The translations under genes and the position numbers were made by a program. A DNA stretch of 64,000 nucleotides from Muribaculaceae bacterium (GTDB lineage Bacteria; Bacteroidota; Bacteroidia; Bacteroidales; Muribaculaceae). Shown here one piece after another: positions 25,505 to 35,268 of this stretch (position 1 is the stretch's first letter; every line of letters begins with the position of its first letter). The DNA is taken from NCBI GenBank assembly GCA_023667285.1, contig JAMPAK010000001.1, forward strand, positions 964,324 through 1,028,323, read 5' to 3'. Below the pieces are notes generated by a model that saw only the letters and a program-made list of their open reading frames with translations, searched no databases and was not told the DNA's origin.

Positions 25505-26386
25505 ATGAAAAAATCCATCTTGCAGCAGTGCATGCGTCACATACATCGTCTTCTCATCATCATTGCGCTCCTGATGTGTCAGGTGCAGGACCTTTCGGGG
25601 CAGATCGTCGAGAAGATAGGAAACGAGGATATCAAGGTCAACAGCGACAGTGTGCGCCGCGCCTTTGACTCGGGGCCTTACTTCGGGCTATACAAGGACA
25701 ACTATTTCATATTCGGTCCTCCCATCGGGCAGCGCATACGAAAGGACAACACCAATATCAAGTTTCAGATATCTATAGCCCAGAGGCTCACCCGCAGCAC
25801 TCTCCCTCTGGGGTCGTATCTCTATCTTTTTTATTCGCAGAAGTGTTTCTGGAATGTCCTGGAGAACTCCATGCCCATGACCGACCTCAACTTCAATCCC
25901 GGCATCGGCCTGACCAAGCCACTGTTTGTCAAGGGGAGATATGTGGGTAAGGTCAGCCTCATAGTGGAGCATGAGTCCAACGGACGCGACGGCACTGACT
26001 CGCGCTCATGGAACAAGATCTCGCTCGGGGGGAGCATACTCATTGACCCGCAGATCATGGTGCATGCCAAATTTTGGATACCCATCATCGATGGCATGGA
26101 GAACAAGGATATCCTCGACTACTCCGGCATCTATCAGATGGGCACAAGCTTCACGTCGCTCAATGAGCGTTTCGGGGCAGCCGTCACCCTTGTTAAGAGA
26201 AAGGGATGGAAGCTCAACTACAACACTATCCTTGAGTTCAACTACAGGCTCTTCAAGTCTGAGAATCAGTATTTCTTCGTCCAGTATTACAACGGATATG
26301 GCGAGGGGCTCCTGGCCTACAAGGAGTTTCACTCACAGTTGCGCGTAGGGCTTGTCATCAAGCCTCGCCTCTTCAGCGACTATTGA
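25505..26386 (+). CDS. pldA: Outer-membrane phospholipase A (OMPLA-like)
   Basis: A 293-residue outer-membrane phospholipase that hydrolyses phospholipids misplaced in the outer leaflet. The catalytic set is intact and has exactly the spacing of E. coli OMPLA: His156, Ser158 and Asn170 here, within EHESNG and SRSWNK, against His142, Ser144 and Asn156. The C-terminal strand region FFVQYYNGYGEGLLAY is also the family signature. The signal region is the hydrophobic stretch at about 15-32. It converges with the regulator gene and overlaps its end by 7 bp. The fit with nearby psd and pssA is thematic only. Confidence 0.93.
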   Translation: MKKSILQQCMRHIHRLLIIIALLMCQVQDLSGQIVEKIGNEDIKVNSDSVRRAFDSGPYFGLYKDNYFIFGPPIGQRIRKDNTNIKFQISIAQRLTRSTLPLGSYLYLFYSQKCFWNVLENSMPMTDLNFNPGIGLTKPLFVKGRYVGKVSLIVEHESNGRDGTDSRSWNKISLGGSILIDPQIMVHAKFWIPIIDGMENKDILDYSGIYQMGTSFTSLNERFGAAVTLVKRKGWKLNYNTILEFNYRLFKSENQYFFVQYYNGYGEGLLAYKEFHSQLRVGLVIKPRLFSDY

Positions 26387-28017
26387 TTCTGGATGAACCC
26401 GTCGAGGTCTGTGTCCTTGTCGAGATTCAGCCGGCGCCGCAGACGGTAGCGGGCGCTGTTGAGGCTCGCCCTCGAGATGCCCAGAGATGCGGCCATGTCG
26501 ATTGACGGGACTTTCAGATAGATGAGCATACAGAGGAGTTCATCGCCCTGTGTCAGAGCCGGATAGTCTCTGCGGAGTTTCTTCAGGACATGAGGATGGA
26601 GCGACATGAAAGCCCTGCGGAAGTTTGTCCCGTCCTCGCCGTTGAGCATGGCAGGATTGATCTGTTCGGTCACACGGTCGATCACGGCATCGTTCTCCTT
26701 TTTCTCCAGCTGCTCATTGAGCATTTCAATCTGATTGTTGAGCATCACCTGTTTCGATAGGATATCAGAGATTTCCATCTGATGGGACTCCCTCTCCTTT
26801 CTCGATTTTGACTTGAGCTTGATATAGATGAAGGCCAGGAATGCGCCCGCGATAAGTCCGAGCAACAGCACCACACCTCCCAGAAGAATGATTTTCTGCG
26901 AGATTGCATTCTCTTCCCTGAGGGTGTCGACCTGATGCTGCTTGTCTCTGAGCCGGTACTTGAAGTCGGCACCAATGAGGGTGTTGAGTTTCGCACGGTT
27001 CATCAGGTCGTCCTCCGTGGCGTCCACCTCAGGATATAAAGCAGCCAACTTGTCGCCACGCCCGGCCTGGGCATAGCTCATGGCAAGGAGCTGCAGGCCC
27101 CATTCGACCCCCTCTTTCCAGTTCTGGGCACGATACTCCTGCAGTCCGCGCTCCATCAGGTCCAATCCTTCATTGTGACGCCCGGCCAGCACATAGGCAC
27201 GTCCGAGCATCATCTTCGCCGATGAGCCGGAGAACCGGCCGGCCTCATGTTGCTCCAGAAGTTTGATGGCAGTGCCCAGTGAGTCAGGATATAAATCAGG
27301 AAACTCAACAAAAAGCCCGGCTTTCTCTAAATTACACTTGTCAAGATGTAGTTCCTGCACATCGGGCCGCATCTTGGGTACGAAGGAATAAGCCATGTTG
27401 ATGCAGTAGAGCATCGAGTCGCACAGCTCCTGTTTATTTTCCGCACCATTTATAAATAAGGAGTAGATAGCGCTCCTCATTCGCCAGAGGTCCACCATGT
27501 GAGCGTATCCATTGAGAGCAGAGACCTCAATGGCCCTGGCGTTCTCAGCAAGGGCCTCGTCCATAAGCCCATATCGCGCTATCACTGAACCGAGATTGCC
27601 ATGGAGCTGTATCGTCCCTGCCTCCACACGCCCTTCCTGCACCCGGACGCGGGCGGAGTCTGAAGCCTCCTGCAGATATTCCAGGGCCTCTATATAGTCG
27701 CCATGCCGCATTAGGAAATGTCCGGTCTGTGAGAGAATCAGGATGGCATCGTCCTGAGGATGGCCGCTGCGCAGCTGAGCCACTGCCTCCATCTGCACGG
27801 GCATATATTCCTCAAACGGCCTCCCATCCCTCACCATGTTGAAGGCACGGGTCAATGGAGACACCGTGTCATTGGCCGATTCAGTGAGTGGAGCATTGTC
27901 CTTCTGAGTGTGTTTCTTACAGCCAACGGTCGAAAACAAGACAAATATCAGAACCAAAACTACAATTTGGCTCCTTCTTAGAGAAAAATCAGAGCGATTC
28001 ATAGCGGAAATATTCAA
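26380..28017 (-). CDS. Membrane-anchored TPR/HTH transcriptional regulator
   Basis: A 545-residue regulator of the Bacteroidetes type that joins a periplasmic TPR sensor to a cytoplasmic DNA-binding end. Residues 16-33 are a hydrophobic segment ending in STVGC, which could be a lipobox (Cys33) or a signal anchor. TPR-like helices fill about 60-340. A membrane helix spans 376-398, a coiled coil about 400-445, and a LuxR-like helix-turn-helix 485-535 (IDMAASLGISRASLNSARYRLRRRL). The next genes, on the other strand, are a fimbrial operon, which it probably controls. Met6 is an alternative start. The effector is unknown. Confidence 0.85.
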   Translation of the reverse strand: MNISAMNRSDFSLRRSQIVVLVLIFVLFSTVGCKKHTQKDNAPLTESANDTVSPLTRAFNMVRDGRPFEEYMPVQMEAVAQLRSGHPQDDAILILSQTGHFLMRHGDYIEALEYLQEASDSARVRVQEGRVEAGTIQLHGNLGSVIARYGLMDEALAENARAIEVSALNGYAHMVDLWRMRSAIYSLFINGAENKQELCDSMLYCINMAYSFVPKMRPDVQELHLDKCNLEKAGLFVEFPDLYPDSLGTAIKLLEQHEAGRFSGSSAKMMLGRAYVLAGRHNEGLDLMERGLQEYRAQNWKEGVEWGLQLLAMSYAQAGRGDKLAALYPEVDATEDDLMNRAKLNTLIGADFKYRLRDKQHQVDTLREENAISQKIILLGGVVLLLGLIAGAFLAFIYIKLKSKSRKERESHQMEISDILSKQVMLNNQIEMLNEQLEKKENDAVIDRVTEQINPAMLNGEDGTNFRRAFMSLHPHVLKKLRRDYPALTQGDELLCMLIYLKVPSIDMAASLGISRASLNSARYRLRRRLNLDKDTDLDGFIQNQ

Positions 28018-28020
28018 GGC

Positions 28021-28029
28021 GCAAATTTA
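28021..28029 (-). promoter_or_regulatory. -7 box of the TPR/HTH regulator gene
   Basis: TAAATTTGC on the minus strand, only a few bases before the start codon, so the transcript would be nearly leaderless if Met1 is used. This slightly favours Met6 as the true start. No good -33 element is visible at the right distance. Confidence 0.4.
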
Positions 28030-28219
28030 AAGATAATATTCAATTTCCACCTATCCACCGCGCCAAAATTTGAGCATAAATGACGACACAGATCAATAGA
28101 TTTTTTAATAGACAATAAGCACTTTAAACTGATTTTAAGTGTTTTAAGCGTTGTTGATGCATCCGGGAGTCTATCATCTAATCTATATGTCTCTAACCGC
28201 TCGCACGGGGGAAACATCA

Positions 28220-28227
28220 TAACTTTG
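28220..28227 (+). promoter_or_regulatory. -7 box of the fimbrial operon
   Basis: TAACTTTG lies 70 bp before the first fimbrial gene. There is no TTTG at -33, which fits a promoter that needs an activator, possibly the TPR/HTH regulator next door. Confidence 0.4.
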
Positions 28228-28297
28228 CGCCTGTGTTTTCAAAAAAATATCTCTTCCCCACCGGAGCGATGAAGACACCGGTGCATAATCTCGATAT

Positions 28298-28972
28298 ATG
28301 AGGAAATTTAAATTTGCCATAACCTTAAACCTTATGCTGCTATTGGCTCAGTCAGTGGCCTCGGCTCAGTGTGTGGCTGATGCTCCCTCTGACTCGGTCA
28401 GTGGAAACACCCACAGGTCGTTCTGCATGAGTGCCCGCACCAATATGCTGTATGACGCACTAGCCTTACCTAACATCGGGGTGGAGTTCTATCTTGGCAA
28501 AAACATCACCATAGGCGCCAACTGGATGTACGGTTGGTGGTCGCGCCCCACAAGCCACCGCTACTGGCGGGCATATGGGGGCGAGATAAATGTAGGATAT
28601 TGGTTTGGCCGGGAGGCTGTGAACAAACCTTTGACAGGCCACCACGCGGGTCTGTATGCCGGAGCCTATATCTACGACTTTGAATTCGGCGGCAAGGGAC
28701 AGTTGGGAGGCACTCCCGGCAAGCCTATCTGGCATAATCCGAGCTATATGGTGGGTATATCCTATGGCTACTCACTCCCCATAGCCCGGCGGCTGAACCT
28801 TGATTTCACAGCCGGTGTAGGATATTTCGGAGGCAAATACTATGAATACAGACCTGTAGACAACCACTATGTGTGGACCCGGACCAAGCGGCGCAACTGG
28901 CTGGGCCCGACAAAACTTGAGGTGACGCTCGTGTGGCTGATTGGCCACGACAACTTCAACAAACGGAAGTGA
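28298..28972 (+). CDS. DUF3575 outer-membrane protein of fimbrial operon
   Basis: A 224-residue protein with a signal peptide (about 1-23, ending ASAQ) and a beta-barrel-like body. DUF3575 landmarks are ARTNMLYDALALPNIGVEFYLGKN, the GWWSRPTSHRYWRAYGG segment and GYWFGR. Such proteins stand at the head of FimA/Mfa-type fimbrial operons in Bacteroidales; they may take part in assembly at the outer membrane, but their function is unproven. The DUF5119 gene follows after 9 bp. Confidence 0.85.
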   Translation: MRKFKFAITLNLMLLLAQSVASAQCVADAPSDSVSGNTHRSFCMSARTNMLYDALALPNIGVEFYLGKNITIGANWMYGWWSRPTSHRYWRAYGGEINVGYWFGREAVNKPLTGHHAGLYAGAYIYDFEFGGKGQLGGTPGKPIWHNPSYMVGISYGYSLPIARRLNLDFTAGVGYFGGKYYEYRPVDNHYVWTRTKRRNWLGPTKLEVTLVWLIGHDNFNKRK

Positions 28973-28981
28973 AAAACCGGC

Positions 28982-30031
28982 ATGAAAACTCTACAACTAA
29001 CGCTCTCTCTGCTGGCCCTGCTGTGGCTCTCATCGTGCAACGAGAAGGACCTCTGTTTCGACCATTGGGACCATGCCTCGAGATATTCCGTGGACTTTCG
29101 GGCCTCATGGGTGCTGGACTGGCAACAGCCTGAGGGGAATGGCACAGACTGGGAACAGGCCTGGGGGACACATGACTTCGGGATGACCTACAACTCACTG
29201 CGACCCACGCGCCCCACCGGCATCCGCTCACAGGTCTATACCGATGGACACGACAATGACAACTCCAATATCCCGGCCGATGGTGGCATCGTCGATATGA
29301 CACCCGGCGAGCATCAGATACTCTTCTACAACAATGACACTGAATATATTGTGATCAACGACATCACTTCTTTGGCCAGTGCGAAGGCCACTACTCGCAG
29401 CCGCTCGCGCTCAACCTACATAGGCAACTCCTATGTGGAGGGTGACGCCAAGGAGAATACTGTCAATCCACCTGACTTCCTCTTCGGACACTACATACCA
29501 GAATATACCGCACAGAAAAGCCATGTGCCACCAATTGTCGACATCACCATGCGTCCGCTTGTCTACCGCTACCTTGTCAGATACAGGTTCAAATACGGGC
29601 TAGGCTATGTGGCCCTGGGGCGAGGAGCCATGGCCGGAATGGCGGGCTCAGTCTATCTTAACGACGGACATACGGGTGACGATGCCGTGACCGTGCTTTA
29701 TGACTGCTATCTCACCGAGGGGGGCGTCGAGGCAATCGTAAACACATTTGGAGTGCCTGACTATCCCAATCCCGAATACTCCCGTGCATCGCGCAAATAT
29801 GGACTCAACCTGGAGGTTAGGCTCACTAACGGCCGAATCCTCAACTTCGATTTCGATATCTCACGCCAGATAGAGGCCCAGCCCCGCGGAGGTGTCATAG
29901 AGGTGGATGGCATTGAGATCTCAGACGAACTGGGCAAGGACCAGTCAGGTTCATTTGACGTAGACCTGGAGGGGTGGGGTGAATATGAGGATGTGACAAT
30001 AGACTTCGGGAACCCGAAGGATCAAGGATAA
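28982..30031 (+). CDS. DUF5119 lipoprotein of fimbrial operon
   Basis: A 349-residue lipoprotein with lipobox LSSC (Cys19) followed by NEKDLCFDHWDH, typical of DUF5119 proteins. These occur with DUF3575 and fimbrillin genes and resemble accessory or anchor subunits of type V pili. The second half contains MRPLVYRYLVRYRF and a run of beta strands ending in an acidic tail. It lies 9 bp after the DUF3575 gene and 42 bp before the first fimbrillin gene. Confidence 0.8.
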   Translation: MKTLQLTLSLLALLWLSSCNEKDLCFDHWDHASRYSVDFRASWVLDWQQPEGNGTDWEQAWGTHDFGMTYNSLRPTRPTGIRSQVYTDGHDNDNSNIPADGGIVDMTPGEHQILFYNNDTEYIVINDITSLASAKATTRSRSRSTYIGNSYVEGDAKENTVNPPDFLFGHYIPEYTAQKSHVPPIVDITMRPLVYRYLVRYRFKYGLGYVALGRGAMAGMAGSVYLNDGHTGDDAVTVLYDCYLTEGGVEAIVNTFGVPDYPNPEYSRASRKYGLNLEVRLTNGRILNFDFDISRQIEAQPRGGVIEVDGIEISDELGKDQSGSFDVDLEGWGEYEDVTIDFGNPKDQG

Positions 30032-30073
30032 AGAAAAATCAACCCAATTACTAATATTAAAATACTCAGACGT

Positions 30074-31132
30074 ATGAAGAAAACATTCTTGCTTCTCAGC
30101 TGTGTCGGGATGCTCGCATCCTGCTCCAATGACGAGGTGATCGATGTTGCGAAGACCACCACGATAGGGTTCAACACCTTCGTGAACAACTCATCGCGCG
30201 CCACAGATCTCACCACCGCCAACTTCACCAGTTTCGATGTCTGGGGCGTCACCACCGACCCCGACAATGCCGCCACCGGCCTCACCGCCCTCTTCAATGA
30301 CCAGCAGGTGACAAAGCAGGCCGACGGCAGTTGGACATACACCCCCCTCCGCTACTGGGTTGTGGGCAACGACTATCGCTTCACCGCGCTTGCCCCCTCA
30401 GGAGCCACCGGAATCACCAACATTGTTCAGAATCTTGATCCGGCCGCTGTTATCGCCGATGCCCAGGGTGGCCTTACCATCACCTTCAACAACCAGACAG
30501 CAGCAGCTAACGTAGACCTCTGCTATGCTTTCGCCAAGGCCCTCAACGTGACAGCCACCCAGGGAGCTGTGAATCTTGAATTCAGCCACATGCTCAGCCG
30601 TGTGAAGTTCACCTTCAAGAACACCTTTGCGGCCGAAGGCTCACTGATCCGCATCCAGAATGTCAAGATCACCGATGCCACCGCTGAGGCTACCATCAAC
30701 AAGGTGAACGGCGAGACAACATGGTCAGAGCCTAACGGAGTGTTCACGATTCCCTTCACCAACGTTCGCAATTCGACAATGATTCAGAACACATCCTTTG
30801 TGCCGGGTGGCGGGACAGCCTATGTAGCCACAGACCATCAGTATATCATTCCTCTGACAGCCGAGACATCATATCAACTCAGCTTTACCGCAACTCTCAT
30901 GAACTATAATGAGATCAAGGAGGAATATGATGTGGTGCGTGCCTACGACCACGTTGTGGACCTTCCCACAATGGCTTACCTGAGCAACCACAGCTACAAC
31001 TTCATTGCTGAGATAAACGATGAGACCATCGACCCCGAGCATGCCCTGCGCCCCATCGAGTTCACAGCCTCCATCTCAGACTGGGAGGACTTTGAGGACA
31101 ATGACGTGACCTTCCCAGACAAAACCGAATAA
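30074..31132 (+). CDS. Fimbrillin family lipoprotein
   Basis: A 352-residue FimA/Mfa-like fimbrillin with lipobox LASC (Cys17). It has the usual fimbrillin layout: an N-terminal transthyretin-like domain with FTSFDVWGVT and YTPLRYWVVGNDYRFTALAP, and a second beta domain with LEFSHMLSRVKFTFKN. In type V pili the lipid-bearing N-terminus is cut by a gingipain-like protease and the first strand is displaced for donor-strand polymerisation; no such protease is visible in this window. It may be the main stalk subunit of this operon. Confidence 0.85.
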   Translation: MKKTFLLLSCVGMLASCSNDEVIDVAKTTTIGFNTFVNNSSRATDLTTANFTSFDVWGVTTDPDNAATGLTALFNDQQVTKQADGSWTYTPLRYWVVGNDYRFTALAPSGATGITNIVQNLDPAAVIADAQGGLTITFNNQTAAANVDLCYAFAKALNVTATQGAVNLEFSHMLSRVKFTFKNTFAAEGSLIRIQNVKITDATAEATINKVNGETTWSEPNGVFTIPFTNVRNSTMIQNTSFVPGGGTAYVATDHQYIIPLTAETSYQLSFTATLMNYNEIKEEYDVVRAYDHVVDLPTMAYLSNHSYNFIAEINDETIDPEHALRPIEFTASISDWEDFEDNDVTFPDKTE

Positions 31133-31160
31133 TCCATCCATCCCCCCAATTGACTGAACT

Positions 31161-33290
31161 ATGAGAACGACCGTGCTGAGAACGCTTGCAATGATGAGCA
31201 TCTGCGCCTTTACGGCAGGATGCTCCGACGACACTGTGCTCAACCGCGAGCCGGCCATCGACTCAGAGGGGTCAGGCTGCATTGTTTTCACGGTCAGTCA
31301 ATCAGACAGCCGCGGACGCGGCGGCTCCCCCCTCGGGAGCCGCCCGGCCGGGAGCTGCTATATATTCTCAGGTCCGGACTCCTTATATATGGATGTTGAG
31401 GAGAGCCAGATCAGCCCCGCCCGTGAGAGCCGTGCCTCATACATCACCGGCGATGACATGAACACACTGATGATGACATGTCGCCGCCGCACATCTGCCA
31501 CCGCATACGACTATTATTTCACCGACATCCCCTTCACACTGTCTGATGGGACATGGAAGTCAGACCCTCCCTACTGGTGGCTGTCAGACAATTCACATTA
31601 CACCTTCTACGGCTATGCCCCTTCGGATGCTCCCGGAGTGACTTTCACTGCAGATGAGACTGACTGGCAGCCCAAACTGCGATATGCCCTCCCCACAGAC
31701 GCAAAGCAACAGGCAGACATTGTGTTCAACTCCTCGGTGCCTGAATACATCTCGTCGGCCAATCAGACCGTGCCGCTGACCATGCGCCATGCCTTGGCCA
31801 ACATCACGTTTGTGACCGGAGACGACATGCAGCGGGGCCGCATCACAGCCGTGAGGCTGAAAAATGTGATAGGGAGCGGTGTCCTCAACCTCACCACCGG
31901 AGACTGGACACTCGACGAAGCCACCATCGACTGCACAGCCTCTGTCAACGTGCAGTCAGCAGACAACACAGACATCACCACCGGAGAGACGGATACTTAT
32001 TTCATGCTTCTGCCGGGGTCGTGTACCCGAGATACACAAGTTGAGGTTGACATCACAATGCCGAGCGGAGCAAATAAGACATTCTCAAGTCCGCTTTCCA
32101 CTGTGTGGGAGGCCGGGCGGCAATACAAGTACACCATATCCATATATCCGCAGGTGAGCATCGATCTCGTGCCTGAGACCCAGGATGCCCACTATGTCAT
32201 AACCCGTGTCCATGTGAGCGCCGAGCTTGGGGTGGGCCAGTCGTGGCATCTCACAGCCAGTGCCTCAGACGGAGCCGATGTCACCATCCTCCCCGCTGAC
32301 CAGATCAACGAGTTTCAGGCTGACGGGTTCTGGGTCGACAAGATCATTGAGAATGGCGTGGCCACCAATGCCCGTGGCACAGCAACCGCCGCAGGCTCAG
32401 GCTCGACATATCTCTATATCTTCCTCCCCGAAAATATCTCTGATGACAACCGCGTGGTGACCCTCTCGCTGAAATCGGGCGAGAGCGGCCGTGAATATGA
32501 CGTGGAGACCTTTGAGCAGTTCCATCCGGCCTGGACACAGTCCGGCCACGGGTGGGAGCAGACTCACGACTCCTCAGCACAGTTCGGATTTGCCTGGGAC
32601 TACAAGGTTTCCTATGGCTATCTATACTCAGCCATAGGATCAAACCGGACATATCGTGATTACTGCCAGTCGATAATCGACGAGAACAACGCCGCCTCCT
32701 ATGCCTCTGTTGAGACCTATCGTTACTCATGGTTACAAATAAGATATTGCATCACCATCGACTATTCAAAACTGAGCTCGCTGAACTATGTGAACAGCCT
32801 TGACAACGGCCTTGGCAACACACGCGAGATGAACCAACTGGCGGGAATCGCTGTGACAAATGCATTTGAGACAGTGATTCAGAACATCAAGAAAACCGAG
32901 AGCGGACATCAGTCGGAAAACGCTTTCCGCAAAGGCAATGGCGCCTCAGGAGAGGCACCGGCTCCATCAGGCACCGAAATCACGAGCAGTCCGGCCATCG
33001 GAGAGTGTCTGAAGAAGAACCGCTATACCCTGTTGAAGACCACCACCACAGTGGACGGGCAGGTGAACACGGCCTATATCCCTCAGATAGCCCAAGAGGA
33101 TATCGTGTGGTATCTGCCGGCTGTCAATCAGTTTGCCTCGCGCCCCTCTGACGTGAGAGATGCGATAGTCCCCGGAGAGTGCTGGTCATCAAACACACAG
33201 GCATCCTCCAACACGAACGCCTATCTTGGAGACGGTTCCGTGGCCGGACGCCTCACCGAGCATAAAATCCGAGCCTGCCGCGACCGTTGA
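31161..33290 (+). CDS. Large fimbrillin-like lipoprotein, possible tip subunit
   Basis: A 709-residue lipoprotein with lipobox TAGC (Cys21). Residues up to about 330 repeat the fimbrillin pattern (YWWLSDNSHYTFYGYAP, MRHALANITFV). A second beta-rich part follows to about 460. The C-terminal third has aromatic-rich segments and ends with IVWYLPAVNQF, GECWSSNTQ and HKIRACRDR, which resembles the DUF1566/C-type-lectin-like ends of fimbrial tip adhesins. It is twice the size of the preceding fimbrillin and last in the operon, so a tip or adhesin role is likely. The ligand is unknown. Confidence 0.75.
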   Translation: MRTTVLRTLAMMSICAFTAGCSDDTVLNREPAIDSEGSGCIVFTVSQSDSRGRGGSPLGSRPAGSCYIFSGPDSLYMDVEESQISPARESRASYITGDDMNTLMMTCRRRTSATAYDYYFTDIPFTLSDGTWKSDPPYWWLSDNSHYTFYGYAPSDAPGVTFTADETDWQPKLRYALPTDAKQQADIVFNSSVPEYISSANQTVPLTMRHALANITFVTGDDMQRGRITAVRLKNVIGSGVLNLTTGDWTLDEATIDCTASVNVQSADNTDITTGETDTYFMLLPGSCTRDTQVEVDITMPSGANKTFSSPLSTVWEAGRQYKYTISIYPQVSIDLVPETQDAHYVITRVHVSAELGVGQSWHLTASASDGADVTILPADQINEFQADGFWVDKIIENGVATNARGTATAAGSGSTYLYIFLPENISDDNRVVTLSLKSGESGREYDVETFEQFHPAWTQSGHGWEQTHDSSAQFGFAWDYKVSYGYLYSAIGSNRTYRDYCQSIIDENNAASYASVETYRYSWLQIRYCITIDYSKLSSLNYVNSLDNGLGNTREMNQLAGIAVTNAFETVIQNIKKTESGHQSENAFRKGNGASGEAPAPSGTEITSSPAIGECLKKNRYTLLKTTTTVDGQVNTAYIPQIAQEDIVWYLPAVNQFASRPSDVRDAIVPGECWSSNTQASSNTNAYLGDGSVAGRLTEHKIRACRDR

Positions 33291-33331
33291 CCTTCGGAGT
33301 GCCGGCCGCAGATTTTTCAACAGTCCATTCA

Positions 33332-33360
33332 TTGCAGTTCATAAAATTGTTGTACCTTTG
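33332..33360 (+). promoter_or_regulatory. Promoter of the Na/Pi cotransporter gene
   Basis: TTG (33332-33334) and TACCTTTG (33353-33360) are 18 bp apart. The start codon follows 26 bp later. This is a textbook Bacteroidetes promoter. Confidence 0.7.
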
Positions 33361-33386
33361 CGATACGTATCATTTTCAACTTTTTT

Positions 33387-35207
33387 ATGAACTACAGTTT
33401 CTTAGACTTCCTCTGCCTGATAGGCTCAGTAGCCCTGTTCCTGTATGGAATGAAGGTGATGAGCGAGGGTTTGCAGAAAGCCGCGGGCGACCGACTCCGC
33501 AACATCCTCTCGGCCATGACCCGCAATAGGTTCACAGGCATGCTCACGGGCATCCTTATCACTGCGCTTATACAGTCTTCGTCAGCCTCCACTGTGATGG
33601 TGGTGAGTTTCGTGAACGCGGGTCTGATGTCGCTGGGGCAGTCCATGGCCGTCATCATGGGCGCCAATGTCGGCACGACGTTCACCGCATGGGTCATCGC
33701 CCTCTTCGGGTTCAAAGTCAACATTTCGGCATTTGTCCTGCCGCTCATCGGCCTCTCCATTCCCCTGCTTTTCACCAAGAGCAGCCGCAACAAGTCAATC
33801 GGAGAGTTCTTCATAGGCTTCTCGTTCCTCTTCATGGGTCTCGACCTGATCAGCCAGTATGTGCCTGACCTGCAGAGCAACCCTGAGATGTTTGCCTTCC
33901 TGCAGCGCTACACCACCATGGGCTTCGGCTCAGTCCTCATCTTTGCGTTTGTAGGACTTCTGCTCACCATGGTCATACAGTCGTCAGCAGCCACATTTGC
34001 CATCACCCTTATCATGTGTTCAAAGGGTTGGATTGATTTCGACCTCTCATGCGCACTGGTGCTGGGCTCTAACATCGGAACGACCATCACGCCGCTCATG
34101 GCCTCGCTCGGTGGAAATATCGCTGCGAAACGCGCCTCCATGGGCCACCTGCTCTTCAATGTCCTGGGCACAGTCTGGACCCTGGCCATATTCTTCCCGT
34201 TCTGTCATCTGGCACAGTGGCTCACAGAGGAGCTCGGTCAAGGTGACCCCGCCGCCCTCTCCGCCTTTGTGAACCACATCGAGGCCACCGACCCCGACAC
34301 ATACAACCATCTGTTTGACAACTCACTTCCCGCCGGCCATCCCGTGGCCATCCAAGTGGCGGCCATGCAGCAGAGCGTTTCGATAGGCCTGTCTGTGTTC
34401 CACACCATCTTCAACCTCATCAATCTCTCCATCATGATCTGGCTGACGGGCCTCTATGTCAAGATTGTTGAGCGCCTTGTCCCGGCCAAGCCCAACCAGG
34501 AGGAGGAGTTCCAGCTCAAGTTCATCCAGGGCGGTATGGTGTCAGCCTCCGAGCTCAACCTCTCGCAGGCTGAGAAGGAGCTTGTGGTCTATGCACAGCG
34601 TGTCCAACGAATGGTTGGTATGGCCCAGAACATCGTCCACACTAAGGTCAACTCCGAGGATTTCACAAAGCAGTTCACCCGGCTCGAGAAATATGAGGAA
34701 ATCTCAGACCGCATGGAGATCGAGATTGCCGACTATCTGAACCGATGCTCCGAAGGCCGTCTCTCCAATGAGGGCAAGCATAGGATTGCTGCCATGTTCC
34801 GCATAGTGAGCGAGACGGAGTCGATAGCTGACTGCTGCTATGGCATAGGGAAGGTGCTGATCCGCAAGCGCGAGAGCGGCGCCAAGTTCAACGACGAGAT
34901 ATATCACAACATCGACACGATGTTCATAGCCGTTGAGGCCGCTGTGGCCAACCTGATTGTGCTGCTGCGCGACTTCGAGCATACTGAGGAGAAGGACATC
35001 ATCACCTCCTACAACTGTGAGCGTGAGATCAACAACCTCCGCAACCAGCTCCGCACGGCAAATGTGGCCAACATCAACGACCACCACTATGAGTATCAGG
35101 CCGGAACATACTACATGGATATCATCGGCTCGCTCGAGAAGATTGGCGACTATATAATAAATGTGGTCGACGAGCTCAAGAACCTCTCGCGCAATAAGGC
35201 CGCCTGA
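33387..35207 (+). CDS. Na/Pi cotransporter family protein with PhoU-like domain
   Basis: A 606-residue inner-membrane phosphate transporter of the NptA/PNaS type. The two inverted transport repeats are marked by QSSSAST (about 62-68) and QSSAATF (about 195-201), each followed by a GANVGTT or GSNIGTT loop. After about residue 380 the chain becomes soluble and helical, as in PhoU, with the typical SETESIADCCYGIGK and DIIGSLEKIGDYIINV segments. The fusion with a PhoU-like domain suggests that phosphate uptake is regulated within one chain. Confidence 0.92.
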   Translation: MNYSFLDFLCLIGSVALFLYGMKVMSEGLQKAAGDRLRNILSAMTRNRFTGMLTGILITALIQSSSASTVMVVSFVNAGLMSLGQSMAVIMGANVGTTFTAWVIALFGFKVNISAFVLPLIGLSIPLLFTKSSRNKSIGEFFIGFSFLFMGLDLISQYVPDLQSNPEMFAFLQRYTTMGFGSVLIFAFVGLLLTMVIQSSAATFAITLIMCSKGWIDFDLSCALVLGSNIGTTITPLMASLGGNIAAKRASMGHLLFNVLGTVWTLAIFFPFCHLAQWLTEELGQGDPAALSAFVNHIEATDPDTYNHLFDNSLPAGHPVAIQVAAMQQSVSIGLSVFHTIFNLINLSIMIWLTGLYVKIVERLVPAKPNQEEEFQLKFIQGGMVSASELNLSQAEKELVVYAQRVQRMVGMAQNIVHTKVNSEDFTKQFTRLEKYEEISDRMEIEIADYLNRCSEGRLSNEGKHRIAAMFRIVSETESIADCCYGIGKVLIRKRESGAKFNDEIYHNIDTMFIAVEAAVANLIVLLRDFEHTEEKDIITSYNCEREINNLRNQLRTANVANINDHHYEYQAGTYYMDIIGSLEKIGDYIINVVDELKNLSRNKAA

Positions 35208-35268
35208 CATAGGCTCCAGCTGACTCTCTCCATCCTTCATCTCTGAACCAACATCATCCCAACCATCT

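Noticed and set aside
25505-28017. Frameshift or fusion between the phospholipase and regulator genes
   Set aside because: They are on opposite strands and simply overlap by 7 bp at their 3' ends; both stop codons and C-termini look normal.
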